This document shows positions 8,425-16,776 of a stretch of DNA of 64,000 nt, piece by piece. Origin of the DNA: Streptomyces sp. DG1A-41. GTDB lineage: Bacteria > Actinomycetota > Actinomycetes > Streptomycetales > Streptomycetaceae. The DNA is taken from positions 2,255,001-2,319,000 of the forward strand of contig NZ_CP146350.1 of assembly GCF_037055355.1 (NCBI RefSeq), given 5' to 3'. The notes under the pieces were generated by a model that saw nothing but the letters and a program-made list of their open reading frames with translations, ran no database searches and was not told the origin of the DNA. Position 1 is the first letter of the stretch; every line of letters starts with the position of its first letter. The translations under genes and the position numbers were made by a program.

Positions 8425-9231
8425 TCAGGCCTCGACCGACCCATCGGTCTCGATTGCCTCACTGGTTTCATCGGTCCCAGCGGTCTCGCCGAGCACATGA
8501 AGCTGTGTGGCCACCGAGTGGAAGGCGGGAAGCTCGGCGGCGGCCTCCTCCAGCTTCAGCAGCGCCTCCAGGGCGCCGGGCTCGGTGTCGACGAGAACGC
8601 CGGGCACGAGGTCGGCGAAGACCCGCACGCCGTGCACGGCGCCGACACGCAGCCCCGCGCCCTCGACCAGTCCGGTGAGCTGGTCGGCGGTGAAGCGGCA
8701 CGGAACGGGGTCACCCGTGCCCCATCGCCCGTTCGGGTCGTCGAGCGCCTGCCGGGCCTCCTTGAAGTGACCGGCGAGGGCGCGGGCCAGCACGGCACCG
8801 CCGAGACCGGCGGCGAGCAGGCTGAGGACGCCCTCCGAGCGCAGGGCGGCCACCGCGTTGCGGACGCCCTCGGCCGGGTCGTCCACGTACTCCAGGACGC
8901 CGTGGCACAGCACCACGTCGTAGCCGCCGCGCTCGGCCACGTCGAAGAGGCCGTGGGCGTCGCCCTGCACGCCCTTCACCCGGTCGGCGACTCCCGCCTC
9001 GGCGGCGCGGCGCTCCAGAGCGAACAGCGCGTTGGGGCTGGGGTCGACGACGGTGACCCGGTGACCGAGACGGGCGACGGGCACCGCGAAGTTGCCGCTG
9101 CCGCCCCCGGTGTCGAGGACGTCCAGCGACTCCCGGCCCGTGGCCTTGACCCGGCGGTCCAGGGCGTCCTGGAGGACCTCCCAGACCACGGCGGTACGGA
9201 GTGAGGCGCGGGGGCGCATCGGGTCCGACAC
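8425..9231 (-). CDS. Class I SAM-dependent methyltransferase
   Basis: The product (268 residues) has the Rossmann-type SAM motif LDTGGGSGNFAVPVA near residue 40, the acidic residue of motif II in VVDPSP, and VLCHGVLEYVDDP as motif IV. This is the UbiE/Methyltransf_11 pattern; the substrate cannot be inferred. The C-terminal tail is acidic and low-complexity (TDETSEAIETDGSVEA). The start is GTG at 9229-9231. It stands between the HEPN-type gene and DUF3040 on the same strand, 198 and 280 bases away, so operon membership is uncertain. Confidence 0.88.
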   Translation of the reverse strand: MSDPMRPRASLRTAVVWEVLQDALDRRVKATGRESLDVLDTGGGSGNFAVPVARLGHRVTVVDPSPNALFALERRAAEAGVADRVKGVQGDAHGLFDVAERGGYDVVLCHGVLEYVDDPAEGVRNAVAALRSEGVLSLLAAGLGGAVLARALAGHFKEARQALDDPNGRWGTGDPVPCRFTADQLTGLVEGAGLRVGAVHGVRVFADLVPGVLVDTEPGALEALLKLEEAAAELPAFHSVATQLHVLGETAGTDETSEAIETDGSVEA

Positions 9232-9429
9232 GGCAGTTGACTCCTCGGCGCGGCACCGCCTCTTGCACGGCGGAGCGAACGGGGTTGCCTTCCCCGGCCC
9301 CGGCGACGGGGAGGGAAGACTTCAGGCGCCCCCCACCCTATTGCCTCCGGCAGGGCAGCCGGCATGGCCCGGTCCTCAGCTGGACACGCGTGGGCGCGAC
9401 CGGGCGGGCGCGCGCCCGCCGGTGCCCGC

Positions 9430-9993
9430 TCAGCCGGCGTCCGGCATGTCCCGCCCCTCCCCCGGCCCCTCCGGGTGGTCCTGGTCCGCGCGGGGCTGCG
9501 GGAGGACGGGCTGGAGGACCAGCATGCGCTCGACGAGGCGGAGGAACATCGCCACGTCCCGTATCAGGTCGTCGGCGTCCCGACTGCTGGCCGCGTCCTG
9601 GATACCCGCCTCGGCCCTGGCGCGGCGCCGGGCGCCGGAGGCGAACAGCGCGCTCCACTCGGACAGTTCGGGCGCGATCTCGGGGAGCACTTCCCAGGCG
9701 CTCCTGATCTTGGCCCGGGCCCGGGGCGAGGTCTCCGGCCGCCCTCGGGCTGCGAGCACGGCTGCGGCGGTGCGCAGGGCGGCGAGATGGGCCGTCGCGT
9801 AGCGCTCGTTCGGTGTTTCCAGGACGGCGGCCTCGTCGAGGCCGGCGCGGGCCTGGGCGAGCAGGTCGAGGGCTGCGGGCGGGGCCGTGGCCCGGCGCAG
9901 CACGGGGTGCACGTCGCTCGCCGGGCCGGTCAGTGAGGGGGCAGGGCCGGGGGCGCGGCGCCGGCGGGCGGCTGCTGCGTGATAGCTGGCCAT
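9430..9993 (-). CDS. SAV_6107-family HEPN-like protein
   Basis: The product (187 residues) is mostly helical, with an N-terminal basic low-complexity tail (HAAAARRRRAPG) and the segment LLAQARAGLDEAAV...PNERYATAHLAALR. I associate this pattern with the actinobacterial SAV_6107 HEPN family. HEPN proteins include RNases and nucleotide-binding proteins, but I see no unambiguous RxxxxH motif, so no activity is claimed. ATG 9991-9993 is preceded by AGGAGG at 7 bases on the minus strand. It is divergent from the ABC ATPase operon. Confidence 0.75.
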   Translation of the reverse strand: MASYHAAAARRRRAPGPAPSLTGPASDVHPVLRRATAPPAALDLLAQARAGLDEAAVLETPNERYATAHLAALRTAAAVLAARGRPETSPRARAKIRSAWEVLPEIAPELSEWSALFASGARRRARAEAGIQDAASSRDADDLIRDVAMFLRLVERMLVLQPVLPQPRADQDHPEGPGEGRDMPDAG

Positions 9994-10127
9994 GACGAAC
10001 CTCCTGTCGTCTGTGTGACGGCACGTCCGGCTAGGAGTGCCGTATGTGACCCATCGTGAGGTATGGCACTGACAATCCGTTCTGACCTGCGATTTTGCTT
10101 CGATCGTAGGTTCGGGAGTAGTTTTGC

Positions 10128-10141
10128 ACTGACCGGTCAGT
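10128..10141. promoter_or_regulatory. Palindromic operator candidate, ACTGACCGGTCAGT
   Basis: A perfect 14-base palindrome lies 33 bases before the ATPase start, in the divergent promoter region. Such symmetric sites are typical TetR-family operators, and the downstream operon ends with a TetR gene, so autoregulation is plausible. A direct test is needed; the assignment is inference. Confidence 0.5.
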
Positions 10142-10174
10142 TCAAAAACTTCAGTTCTCAATCGAAGGAGACTC

Positions 10175-10969
10175 GTGGGGGAACGAGTGGGAGGGGCGCG
10201 GGTCGCCGCCGAGGGCCTCGGGGTCAAGGGACCGCGCGGGTGGGCGTTCCGCGGGATCTCCGTCGACGCCGAGCCGGGATCGCTCATCGCGGTCGAGGGC
10301 CCGTCCGGATCCGGCCGTACGTGCCTGTTGCTCGCGCTGACGGGGCGGATGAAGATCGCGGAGGGCACCGCCATCGTCGGCGGGGCCCGGCTCCCCAAGC
10401 AGCTGTCGGCGGTACACCGCGTCAGTGCCCTGGCCCATGTGCCGGGGGTCACCGACCTCGACCCGGCCCTGACCGCCGACGAGCACCTGCGGGAGCGGGC
10501 GCTGCTCCAGCGGCGGTTCGGCGACTCCCTGCGCGGACTGCTGCGGCCCCCCGGCGAGCGGGCGGCCGAGGCCGCGCGGCGCGTCGACGCGGCACTGGCA
10601 GCCGCCGGTCTGGACCTGGAGGCGCTGCCCAAGGGCCCCCGTACCGCCGTGCGCGATCTGGGGCGTCTGGAGGCGCTGCGGCTGTCCATCGCCCTCGCGC
10701 TCGTCGGCCGGCCCCGGCTGCTCGGGGTCGACGACACCGACCTCAAGCTCTCGGACGCCGAGCGGGACGAGGTCTGGTCCCTGCTCAGGTCCCTCGCCGA
10801 CGCCGGGACGACGGTCGTGGCGGTGTGCAGTGAGGCCCCCGAGGGCGCCGTCCGGGTGTCCACCCAGGCGATCCAGGACGACAGCGACGATCACCAGGCC
10901 GCCGAGGACGATAAGGCCGGCCAGGGAGAGGAGAAGGCCGATGCGCTCGCCGAGACTGGCCGCGCTTGA
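10175..10969 (+). CDS. Degenerate ABC-type ATP-binding protein
   Basis: The 264-residue product has an ABC-ATPase outline but altered motifs. Walker A is GPSGSGRT at residues 42-49, with Arg48 replacing the usual Lys. The LSGGQ signature is not recognisable (DLGRLEALRLS around 161-171). Walker B ends GVDDTD with Asp187 where the catalytic Glu normally stands. The C-terminus is acidic and hydrophilic. The start GTG 10175 follows GAAGGAG at good spacing. The end overlaps the YhgE gene by 29 bases, so the two are coupled and may form an atypical exporter or signalling complex. ATP binding may persist while hydrolysis is weak. Confidence 0.85.
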   Translation: MGERVGGARVAAEGLGVKGPRGWAFRGISVDAEPGSLIAVEGPSGSGRTCLLLALTGRMKIAEGTAIVGGARLPKQLSAVHRVSALAHVPGVTDLDPALTADEHLRERALLQRRFGDSLRGLLRPPGERAAEAARRVDAALAAAGLDLEALPKGPRTAVRDLGRLEALRLSIALALVGRPRLLGVDDTDLKLSDAERDEVWSLLRSLADAGTTVVAVCSEAPEGAVRVSTQAIQDDSDDHQAAEDDKAGQGEEKADALAETGRA

Positions 10970-13025
10970 GCTCCGCCGCTTCGGCCGGGGCAAGCTGCCG
11001 CGCGCCGCGCTGGTCGCGCTGCTGGTGCTGCCGCTGCTGTACGGCGCGCTGTACCTGTGGTCGTTCTGGGACCCGTACGGCCGTCTGGACCGGATCCCCG
11101 TGGCGCTCGTGAACGACGACAAGGGGGCGACCGCCGACGGGAAGAAGATCACGGCGGGCGACGACATCACGAAGGGCCTGCACGACAGCAAGACCTTCGA
11201 CTGGCAGGAGGTGAGCGCCGCCGAGGCCCGCAGGGGCGTCGAGGAGGGCACGTACTACCTGTCGCTCACCATGCCCGCCGACTTCAGCGAGCGGATCGCC
11301 TCCAGCTCCGGGGACTCCCCGGAGACGGGCGCCCTCCAGGTACACACCAACGACGCGAACAACTACATCGTCGGGCAGATCTCCCGGACGGTGTTCAGCG
11401 AGGTCCGGCAGGCCGCGTCCACCAAGACGGCGCGGTCCTTCCTGGACAAGATCTTCGTCTCGTTCTCCGACATCCACGGCAAGACCGTGAAGGCGGCGAA
11501 GGGGGCCGACGAGCTCAAGGGCGGCATCGGGAAGGCCGAGAAGGGCTCCAAGGACCTGGCCGACGGCCTGAAGGACGCCAAGGACGGCAGCGGCAAGCTG
11601 TCCACGGGCCTGAAGAAGCTCCACACGGGCTCGGATGACCTTGCGGACGGCTCGAAGCGGGTCGCGGAAGGCACGCGGAAGCTCGCCGACAGGGTCAACG
11701 CGACCGCCGACAAGGTGGGCCCCTTCATCAAGGGCAACGAGAAGACCATCGGCGACACGGCCCGGCTCGTCGCCGACTCCTCCGGTGTGATCCGCAAGCA
11801 CCTGGGCACCCTGGCGAAGACCGCCCCGACCGCCGCCAAGGGCGCCCGTACGGCGTCGGACACGCTGAACGGCGTCTACGCCAGGCGCTGCGACGACCCC
11901 GTCCTGCCCGACGCCGCCTGCGCCGACCTGAAGAAGGCCAAGGACGCGGCGGCCGACGTGGCCCTCATCGCCGACGACGTCAACACGCTGATCGCGGACC
12001 ACAACGGCGACCTGACGAGGCTCGACAAGAACCTCACCGCCCTCCAGAAGCAGTCCCAGGCCCTCGCCGACCGCGCACCGCGCCTCTCCGAGGACCTCGA
12101 CGACGCCGTCAAGAAGATCAACAAGCTGAACGACGGGGCGGCCGAGGTCGCCGCGGGCGCGAAGAAGCTGCACAAGGGGCTCGGGACGGCCAGGACCGGT
12201 GCCGTCGACCTGGACAAGGGCGTAGGCGAGCTGAAGACGGGCGCGGACCACCTCAGCGGCGGCATGTTCAAGCTCGTCGACGGCTCCGGCAAGCTCGCCG
12301 GCGGGCTGCACGACGGGGCGGAGCGGATCCCCGACTACGACCAGCGGGACCGCGACCAGCGCACCGAGGTCATGGCCGACCCCGTGCGGCTCGCCTCCCA
12401 GGACCTGCACAAGGCGCCCAACTACGGCACCGGGTTCGCCCCGTACTTCATCCCGCTGTCGCTGTGGGTGGGCGCGATGGTGGCCTACATGCTGATCGCG
12501 CCGATGAACCGGCGCGCGCTCGCCGCGGGCGCCTCGGCATGGCGGATCGCGCTGGCAGGCTGGCTCCCGGTGGTGGCGATCGGGATCCTCCAGACCGTGG
12601 CCCTGATGTCGGTGCTGCACTGGGCGGTCGGCCTGGAGATGGCGCGGGCGGCCGGGACGGTGGGCTTCCTGTTCCTGGTGACGGCGTGCTTCGCGGCGAT
12701 CGTGCAGTGGCTGAACGCGCGCTTCGGCGCGGCGGGCCGGATCCTCGTCCTCGCCCTGCTGATGCTCCAGCTGACCTCGGCGGGCGGCACGTACCCCGTG
12801 CAGACCAGCCCCGGCTTCTTCAACGCGCTCCACCCCTTCCTGCCGATGAGCTACGTCGTCGAGGCCCTGCGCAGGCTCATCACGGGTGGTGGTCTGGACC
12901 CGGTGTGGCACGCGTGCGTGGTGCTGACGGCGTTCACCGCCGGCGCCCTCGCGCTGACCGCCGTGGCGGCCCGCCGCCGCCAGGTGTGGACGCTGGACCG
13001 GCTGCACCCGGAGCTGAGCCTGTGA
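10941..13025 (+). CDS. YhgE/Pip family membrane protein
   Basis: Resembles phage-infection-protein/YhgE membrane proteins of the ABC-2 transporter group. The product (694 residues) has one N-terminal membrane helix (LPRAALVALLVLPLLYGALYL), then a long extracellular region rich in repeated motifs of the type LADGLKDAKDGSGKLSTGLK, which form helical repeats, and about five C-terminal membrane helices from FAPYFIPLSLWVGAMVAYML on. ATG 10941 follows GGAGAAGG and overlaps the ATPase gene. YhgE proteins are linked to export or phage adsorption; which applies here is unknown. Confidence 0.9.
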   Translation: MRSPRLAALELRRFGRGKLPRAALVALLVLPLLYGALYLWSFWDPYGRLDRIPVALVNDDKGATADGKKITAGDDITKGLHDSKTFDWQEVSAAEARRGVEEGTYYLSLTMPADFSERIASSSGDSPETGALQVHTNDANNYIVGQISRTVFSEVRQAASTKTARSFLDKIFVSFSDIHGKTVKAAKGADELKGGIGKAEKGSKDLADGLKDAKDGSGKLSTGLKKLHTGSDDLADGSKRVAEGTRKLADRVNATADKVGPFIKGNEKTIGDTARLVADSSGVIRKHLGTLAKTAPTAAKGARTASDTLNGVYARRCDDPVLPDAACADLKKAKDAAADVALIADDVNTLIADHNGDLTRLDKNLTALQKQSQALADRAPRLSEDLDDAVKKINKLNDGAAEVAAGAKKLHKGLGTARTGAVDLDKGVGELKTGADHLSGGMFKLVDGSGKLAGGLHDGAERIPDYDQRDRDQRTEVMADPVRLASQDLHKAPNYGTGFAPYFIPLSLWVGAMVAYMLIAPMNRRALAAGASAWRIALAGWLPVVAIGILQTVALMSVLHWAVGLEMARAAGTVGFLFLVTACFAAIVQWLNARFGAAGRILVLALLMLQLTSAGGTYPVQTSPGFFNALHPFLPMSYVVEALRRLITGGGLDPVWHACVVLTAFTAGALALTAVAARRRQVWTLDRLHPELSL

Positions 13026-13096
13026 GCCCTTCCGTGACACCCCCTGTGAACCCTTCGGTGACGTCCCCCGGAATGGTTCCTGTGACAATCAGGGCC

Positions 13097-13726
13097 ATGG
13101 AAAGCAGCAGTGCCGCGTCGGGCGGCAGCACGCGCCGCGAGGCCACCCGGCAGAAGCTCTACGAGGCGGCCGTCACGCTCATCGCCGAGCAGGGCTTCTC
13201 CGCCACGACCGTGGACGAGATCGCCGAGCGTGCCGGAGTCGCGAAGGGCACGGTCTACTACAACTTCGCGAGCAAGTCCGTCCTCTTCGAGGAACTGCTG
13301 CGGCACGGGGTCGGCCTCCTCACCGCCTCCCTGCGGGAAGCGGCCGAGCGGACCGCCCGGGAGAGCGGCACGAAGGTCGACGCCCTGGACGCGATGGTCC
13401 GCGCGGGGCTGGTCTTCATCGACCGCTACCCGGCCTTCACACAGCTGTACGTGGCCGAGCTGTGGCGCACGAACCGGGCCTGGCAGTCCACGCTGATGGT
13501 CGTCCGGCAGCAGGCCGTCGCGGTCGTGGAGGACGTGCTGCGCGCGGGCGTGGCGGGCGGCGAGTTCAGCGACGAGATCGACGTCCCGCTGACGGCGGCC
13601 GCGCTGGTCGGCATGGTCCTGGTGGCCGCGCTGGACTGGAAGTCCTTTCAGCCGGAGCGCTCCCTGGACGACGTCCACGCGGCTCTGTCCCGGCTGCTCC
13701 AGGGACGGGTGAGCGGCTGCCGCTGA
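13097..13726 (+). CDS. TetR/AcrR family transcriptional regulator
   Basis: The product is 209 residues. The N-terminal helix-turn-helix region reads TLIAEQGFSATTVDEIAERAGVAKGTVYYNF in pieces typical of TetR DNA-binding domains (VDEIAERAGVAKGTVYYNF). The rest is a variable ligand/dimerisation domain. It follows the YhgE gene by 71 bases and probably represses the operon through the palindrome at 10128. The start is uncertain: ATG 13097 is used, but GTG 13022, overlapping the YhgE stop, is in frame. The spacer holds two copies of CCCTTCNGTGAC at 13027 and 13051. Confidence 0.9.
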   Translation: MESSSAASGGSTRREATRQKLYEAAVTLIAEQGFSATTVDEIAERAGVAKGTVYYNFASKSVLFEELLRHGVGLLTASLREAAERTARESGTKVDALDAMVRAGLVFIDRYPAFTQLYVAELWRTNRAWQSTLMVVRQQAVAVVEDVLRAGVAGGEFSDEIDVPLTAAALVGMVLVAALDWKSFQPERSLDDVHAALSRLLQGRVSGCR

Positions 13727-13798
13727 GGATCCTGCGCGGCTGCCGCTGTCGGCACACCTGAGCGCTGCCGCTGTGGGCAGCCCCGGCGCAGATGTGAA

Positions 13799-13851
13799 AG
13801 CGCCGGTCCGCTGTGGCCGCGTCCCCCGCGGGCCACCTCGAACCGGCGCCT
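13799..13851 (+). terminator. Long imperfect stem-loop after tetR
   Basis: GCGCCGGT at 13800 pairs with ACCGGCGC ending at 13849, and GTGGCC at 13813 with GGCCAC at 13831. This is a likely terminator of the ATPase-YhgE-TetR operon. The rest of the 498-base gap (13727-14224) holds no convincing gene; it has a C-rich low-complexity stretch near 13850-13930. Confidence 0.55.
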
Positions 13852-14093
13852 TCCTCGCTCCCCCGTTCTCCTGCTCCCCCGTGCGTTCCCCCGCAGGACC
13901 CCCGTTCGGTCGTCCCCCGGTTCTCCCCCGTGCCTCGCTCCCGCCGACAGCGTCGGCGGAAGGAGCGGATCGTGGGCCCGGCTCCGTTCCGGCGCCCCGT
14001 GTCGCCGGTACCGGAGCCGTGCCCCTCTCCGTGCCTCCACTCTCTCGTTCTCGCAGGTCGTCCCCCATCCGCGCGCGTACTCAACTCCCTCCC

Positions 14094-14109
14094 TAGGTAC
14101 GGGTACTCA
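14094..14109. promoter_or_regulatory. Candidate MacR binding site
   Basis: TAGGTAC-GG-GTACTCA has one perfect and one 5/7 half-site of the MacR consensus TGAGTACnnGTACTCA that I recall from S. coelicolor. A further GTACTCA half-site lies at 14077-14083. It is 116 bases upstream of the flavoprotein start. macR itself is in this window at 32467-33156. The match is by eye and the target is inferred. Confidence 0.4.
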
Positions 14110-14224
14110 GTCCTGCGCACGCGGCCCCAGAACGCTCCGTGGACGGCTGGTCACGATCGCCTCCGCGCCCGTACTCGGAGGCTGTCTGCCGGGGCTGTCA
14201 GTGGGGGCCGATAAAGTCCCTGGC

Positions 14225-15718
14225 ATGGCACGGATTGCGGTGATCGGCGCCGGGATGGGCGCGCTGGCGGCGGCCGCCCGGCTGGCCGTCGCGGGCCACC
14301 GGGTGGTGGTGTACGAGCGGACGGACACGTACGGCGGAGCGCTGCGCCGCTTCGAGCGCGAGGGGCTCTCCTTCGACACCGGCCCCGGCCTGCTCCCGCT
14401 GCCAGCCGTCTACCGCGACTTGTTCGTCAAGACCGGCAAGGAGCCGCTGGAGCGTTGCGTCGACCTGGTCCAGGTCGACCCGTCGTCCCGGCACGTGTTC
14501 GCGGACGGCACCCGGGTGTCGCTGCCGAACGCCTCGCGCGCCGGCGTCGTGGCGGCTCTGGACGAGGCGCTCGGCTCCGGGGCCGGAAAGCGGTGGGGCG
14601 ACTTCCTGGTGCGGGCCCGTGAGGCCTGGGACCGGACCCGCCGACCCCTCCTGGAGGAGCCGCTGTGGCCGAACTGGCAGGTGCTGGCCGAGCGCGAGCC
14701 GTACCCGGCGGTGCCCCGCAAGCGGCTGCTGCGCACCCGCCGGGCCGGCACGCTCGCCGAGGTCGGCGCCTGGGAGCTGCGGGACGCCCGGCTCACCGCG
14801 CTTCTGGAGAGTTACGCCCTGACGCACGGCCTGGACCCCCGGACCACCCCGGCGAGCGCGGCCGTACTGCCGTACATGGAGCACGCCTTCGGCACTTGGT
14901 ACGTGCGCGGCGGCCTGCGTGAGCTGGCCCGCGCGGTGTACGAGCGGTGTGTGGCCCGAAAGGTCGAGTTCCGTTTCGGCGCCGACGTGACCAGGGTGGT
15001 GGAGAAGGACGGCCGGGCGTCGGGGGTGGAACTCGCCGACGGGACGGTCGCGGAGGCGGACGTCGTGGTCGCCGGTGTCGCGCCCGGCACGCTGGACCGG
15101 CTGTCGGCGCAGGCCGTGGTGCGCGGTGACTGCGAGGTGCCGCCGCAGCCCGCGACGGCGAGTCGGCTCACGGTGCTGCTCGCCCTGCGCGGCGCCCGCC
15201 CCGAGGACACGGCACACCGCACGGTGGTGCACGCGGCGGACCGCGAGGCCGAGTTGGACGCCCTGTTCGGCGAGGCGGCGGGGAACACACACCCGACGGT
15301 CACGGTGCTGCGGCCCGACGACCCGGGACTGGTCCCGGACCCGGACCACGAGGCGGTCACCCTCACGACGGTGGTGCCCGCGCGGCCCGAGGAGCACTAC
15401 GACGACCTCGCCGAGAACATGATCACCGCCGCCGAACGCGCCATACCCGCTCTGCGCGACCGTCTCCTCTGGCACGAGGTGCGCACCCCGGCCGACATCG
15501 CCGAGGCGACCGGCGCGGAAGGCGGGGCGGTGCCGGTGCCCGCCCTGGCGGCGGACGGCGGGCGGCTGCTGCATCCGTCCAACAGCACGCGCGTGCCCGG
15601 TCTGTTCACCGTCGGCGGCTGGGCCCATCCCGGTGGCGGACTGCCGCACGCCGGCATGTCGGGCGCGCTGGTGGCGGGACTGATCGTGGAGGGACCGGAG
15701 TTCCGGGGCTCGCAGTAG
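14225..15718 (+). CDS. Phytoene-dehydrogenase-like FAD oxidoreductase
   Basis: The product (497 residues) begins with the dinucleotide-binding motif VIGAGMGALAAAARLAVAGH and continues VVVYERTDTYGG, then FDTGPGLLPLP, the layout of the CrtI/amine-oxidase-like group. The C-terminus has the FAD-closing motif LFTVGGWAHPGGGLPHAGMSGALVAG. The natural substrate is unknown: it may be a carotenoid-like polyene or another hydrophobic molecule, and no carotenoid genes are nearby. ATG 14225 is the first codon of the Rossmann fold region; a GTG at 14201 is in frame. It converges on the next gene with only 27 bases between stops. Confidence 0.87.
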   Translation: MARIAVIGAGMGALAAAARLAVAGHRVVVYERTDTYGGALRRFEREGLSFDTGPGLLPLPAVYRDLFVKTGKEPLERCVDLVQVDPSSRHVFADGTRVSLPNASRAGVVAALDEALGSGAGKRWGDFLVRAREAWDRTRRPLLEEPLWPNWQVLAEREPYPAVPRKRLLRTRRAGTLAEVGAWELRDARLTALLESYALTHGLDPRTTPASAAVLPYMEHAFGTWYVRGGLRELARAVYERCVARKVEFRFGADVTRVVEKDGRASGVELADGTVAEADVVVAGVAPGTLDRLSAQAVVRGDCEVPPQPATASRLTVLLALRGARPEDTAHRTVVHAADREAELDALFGEAAGNTHPTVTVLRPDDPGLVPDPDHEAVTLTTVVPARPEEHYDDLAENMITAAERAIPALRDRLLWHEVRTPADIAEATGAEGGAVPVPALAADGGRLLHPSNSTRVPGLFTVGGWAHPGGGLPHAGMSGALVAGLIVEGPEFRGSQ

Positions 15719-15745
15719 GCTCACCGCCCCGGCGGCGTTCAGGCT

Positions 15746-16720
15746 TCAGAAACGGTACTGCTCGTCGAAGCCGTTCCCGTGCCTCTGCTGCTGCCCGTCG
15801 CCCTGGTACGGGTACTGCTGCTGCTCCGGCGGCAGCTCCTGGCCGTACTCGTCGGTGTCGCGCTGCTGCGGGACCCACACACCGCCGGGCGGGCTGTCGC
15901 CGCCGTAGGTGCCGGCGTACTGGTCCTGGCCGTAGCCCTGCTGGGCGTAGTACTGCTGGTCGCCGTAGGAGGTGTCGTACGAGGCTGCGCCGTAGGTCGG
16001 CGTGCCGATGTACGGGTCGGAGTAGGCGGCGTACTGCTGCTGGTCCGTGGCGTCGTAGCCCTGCTGCTGGCCGTAGCCCGAGTAGTCGTAGGCGTAGGAC
16101 TGGTCGGTGCCCTGGGCCGTGGCGGCGTACTGGTCGTGAGGCGGGCCCGGGTGGTACCCGGTGTCGCCGTACACGCCGTAGGCGCCGGTGTCGTCGGGCA
16201 CGGGCTGCGGCTCGTAGACGGCGGTGGTCTCGGCGGCCGTCGGGTGGACGGGGCGGGAGGGGGTGAAGACGTCGTCGCCGTCGTAGTCGTCGTCCTGGCC
16301 GTAGGCGGGGGCGGTGGTGTCGCGGCGGTAGTCGGCGCCCTCGTCGCGGCGGTAGTCGGCGCCCTCGTCGCCGTAGCCGCGGTCGGCCGCCTCCAGGCCG
16401 GAGACCTCGAGGGTCGGCTCCTGGCGGCCACGCTCACCGCGGCGGCGCTTGCTGCCGCCCAGCATCGGCGCGTTCATCGCCCAGCCGGACGAGAAGCCGC
16501 TGCGGAACGACAGGGTGACGTACGTCTGCCCGACCGCGAAGGCGGCCGCGCCCAGTCCGATCACGATGACGGACGGGATCAGGACACCGACCACGACACC
16601 GAGGAAACCGACGAAGGCGAGCAGCCGCCAGCGCAGCCGCGCCTTGTACTGCAACAACACCTCGCCCAGCAGCCACAGCGCGACGATGCCGAACGCGATG
16701 TAGAGGACCGCCCAGCCCAT
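15746..16720 (-). CDS. Membrane protein with Tyr/Gln/Gly-rich disordered tail
   Basis: The product has 324 residues. The first 75 hold two or three hydrophobic segments (MGWAVLYIAFGIVALWLLG; LLAFVGFLGVVVGVLIPSVI; VIGLGAAAFAVGQ). The rest is cytoplasmic and low-complexity: a duplicated EGADYRRD unit at about 117-132, then over 150 residues dominated by Tyr, Gln, Gly and Asp (for example YGQQQGYDATDQQQYAAY). I know similar proteins in Streptomyces but no function. The start ATG has AGAGGGG upstream on the minus strand. metF ends 56 bases upstream on the same strand. Confidence 0.85.
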   Translation of the reverse strand: MGWAVLYIAFGIVALWLLGEVLLQYKARLRWRLLAFVGFLGVVVGVLIPSVIVIGLGAAAFAVGQTYVTLSFRSGFSSGWAMNAPMLGGSKRRRGERGRQEPTLEVSGLEAADRGYGDEGADYRRDEGADYRRDTTAPAYGQDDDYDGDDVFTPSRPVHPTAAETTAVYEPQPVPDDTGAYGVYGDTGYHPGPPHDQYAATAQGTDQSYAYDYSGYGQQQGYDATDQQQYAAYSDPYIGTPTYGAASYDTSYGDQQYYAQQGYGQDQYAGTYGGDSPPGGVWVPQQRDTDEYGQELPPEQQQYPYQGDGQQQRHGNGFDEQYRF

Positions 16721-16776
16721 GTACGCCCCTCTCCCAGTCGCCGCTACGCAGTGTGTCGTATACCGGTGCGAACGGT

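Noticed and set aside
10785..13088. A 767-codon minus-strand frame over the YhgE gene
   Set aside because: Composition (His, Arg, Gly, Val-rich, no motifs) is that of an antisense shadow; the plus-strand genes have clear motifs and ribosome-binding sites.
13773..14214. Small plus-strand frames in the gap after tetR
   Set aside because: Pro/Ser/Arg-rich low-complexity products without ribosome-binding sites; they read through a C-rich stretch and a probable terminator.
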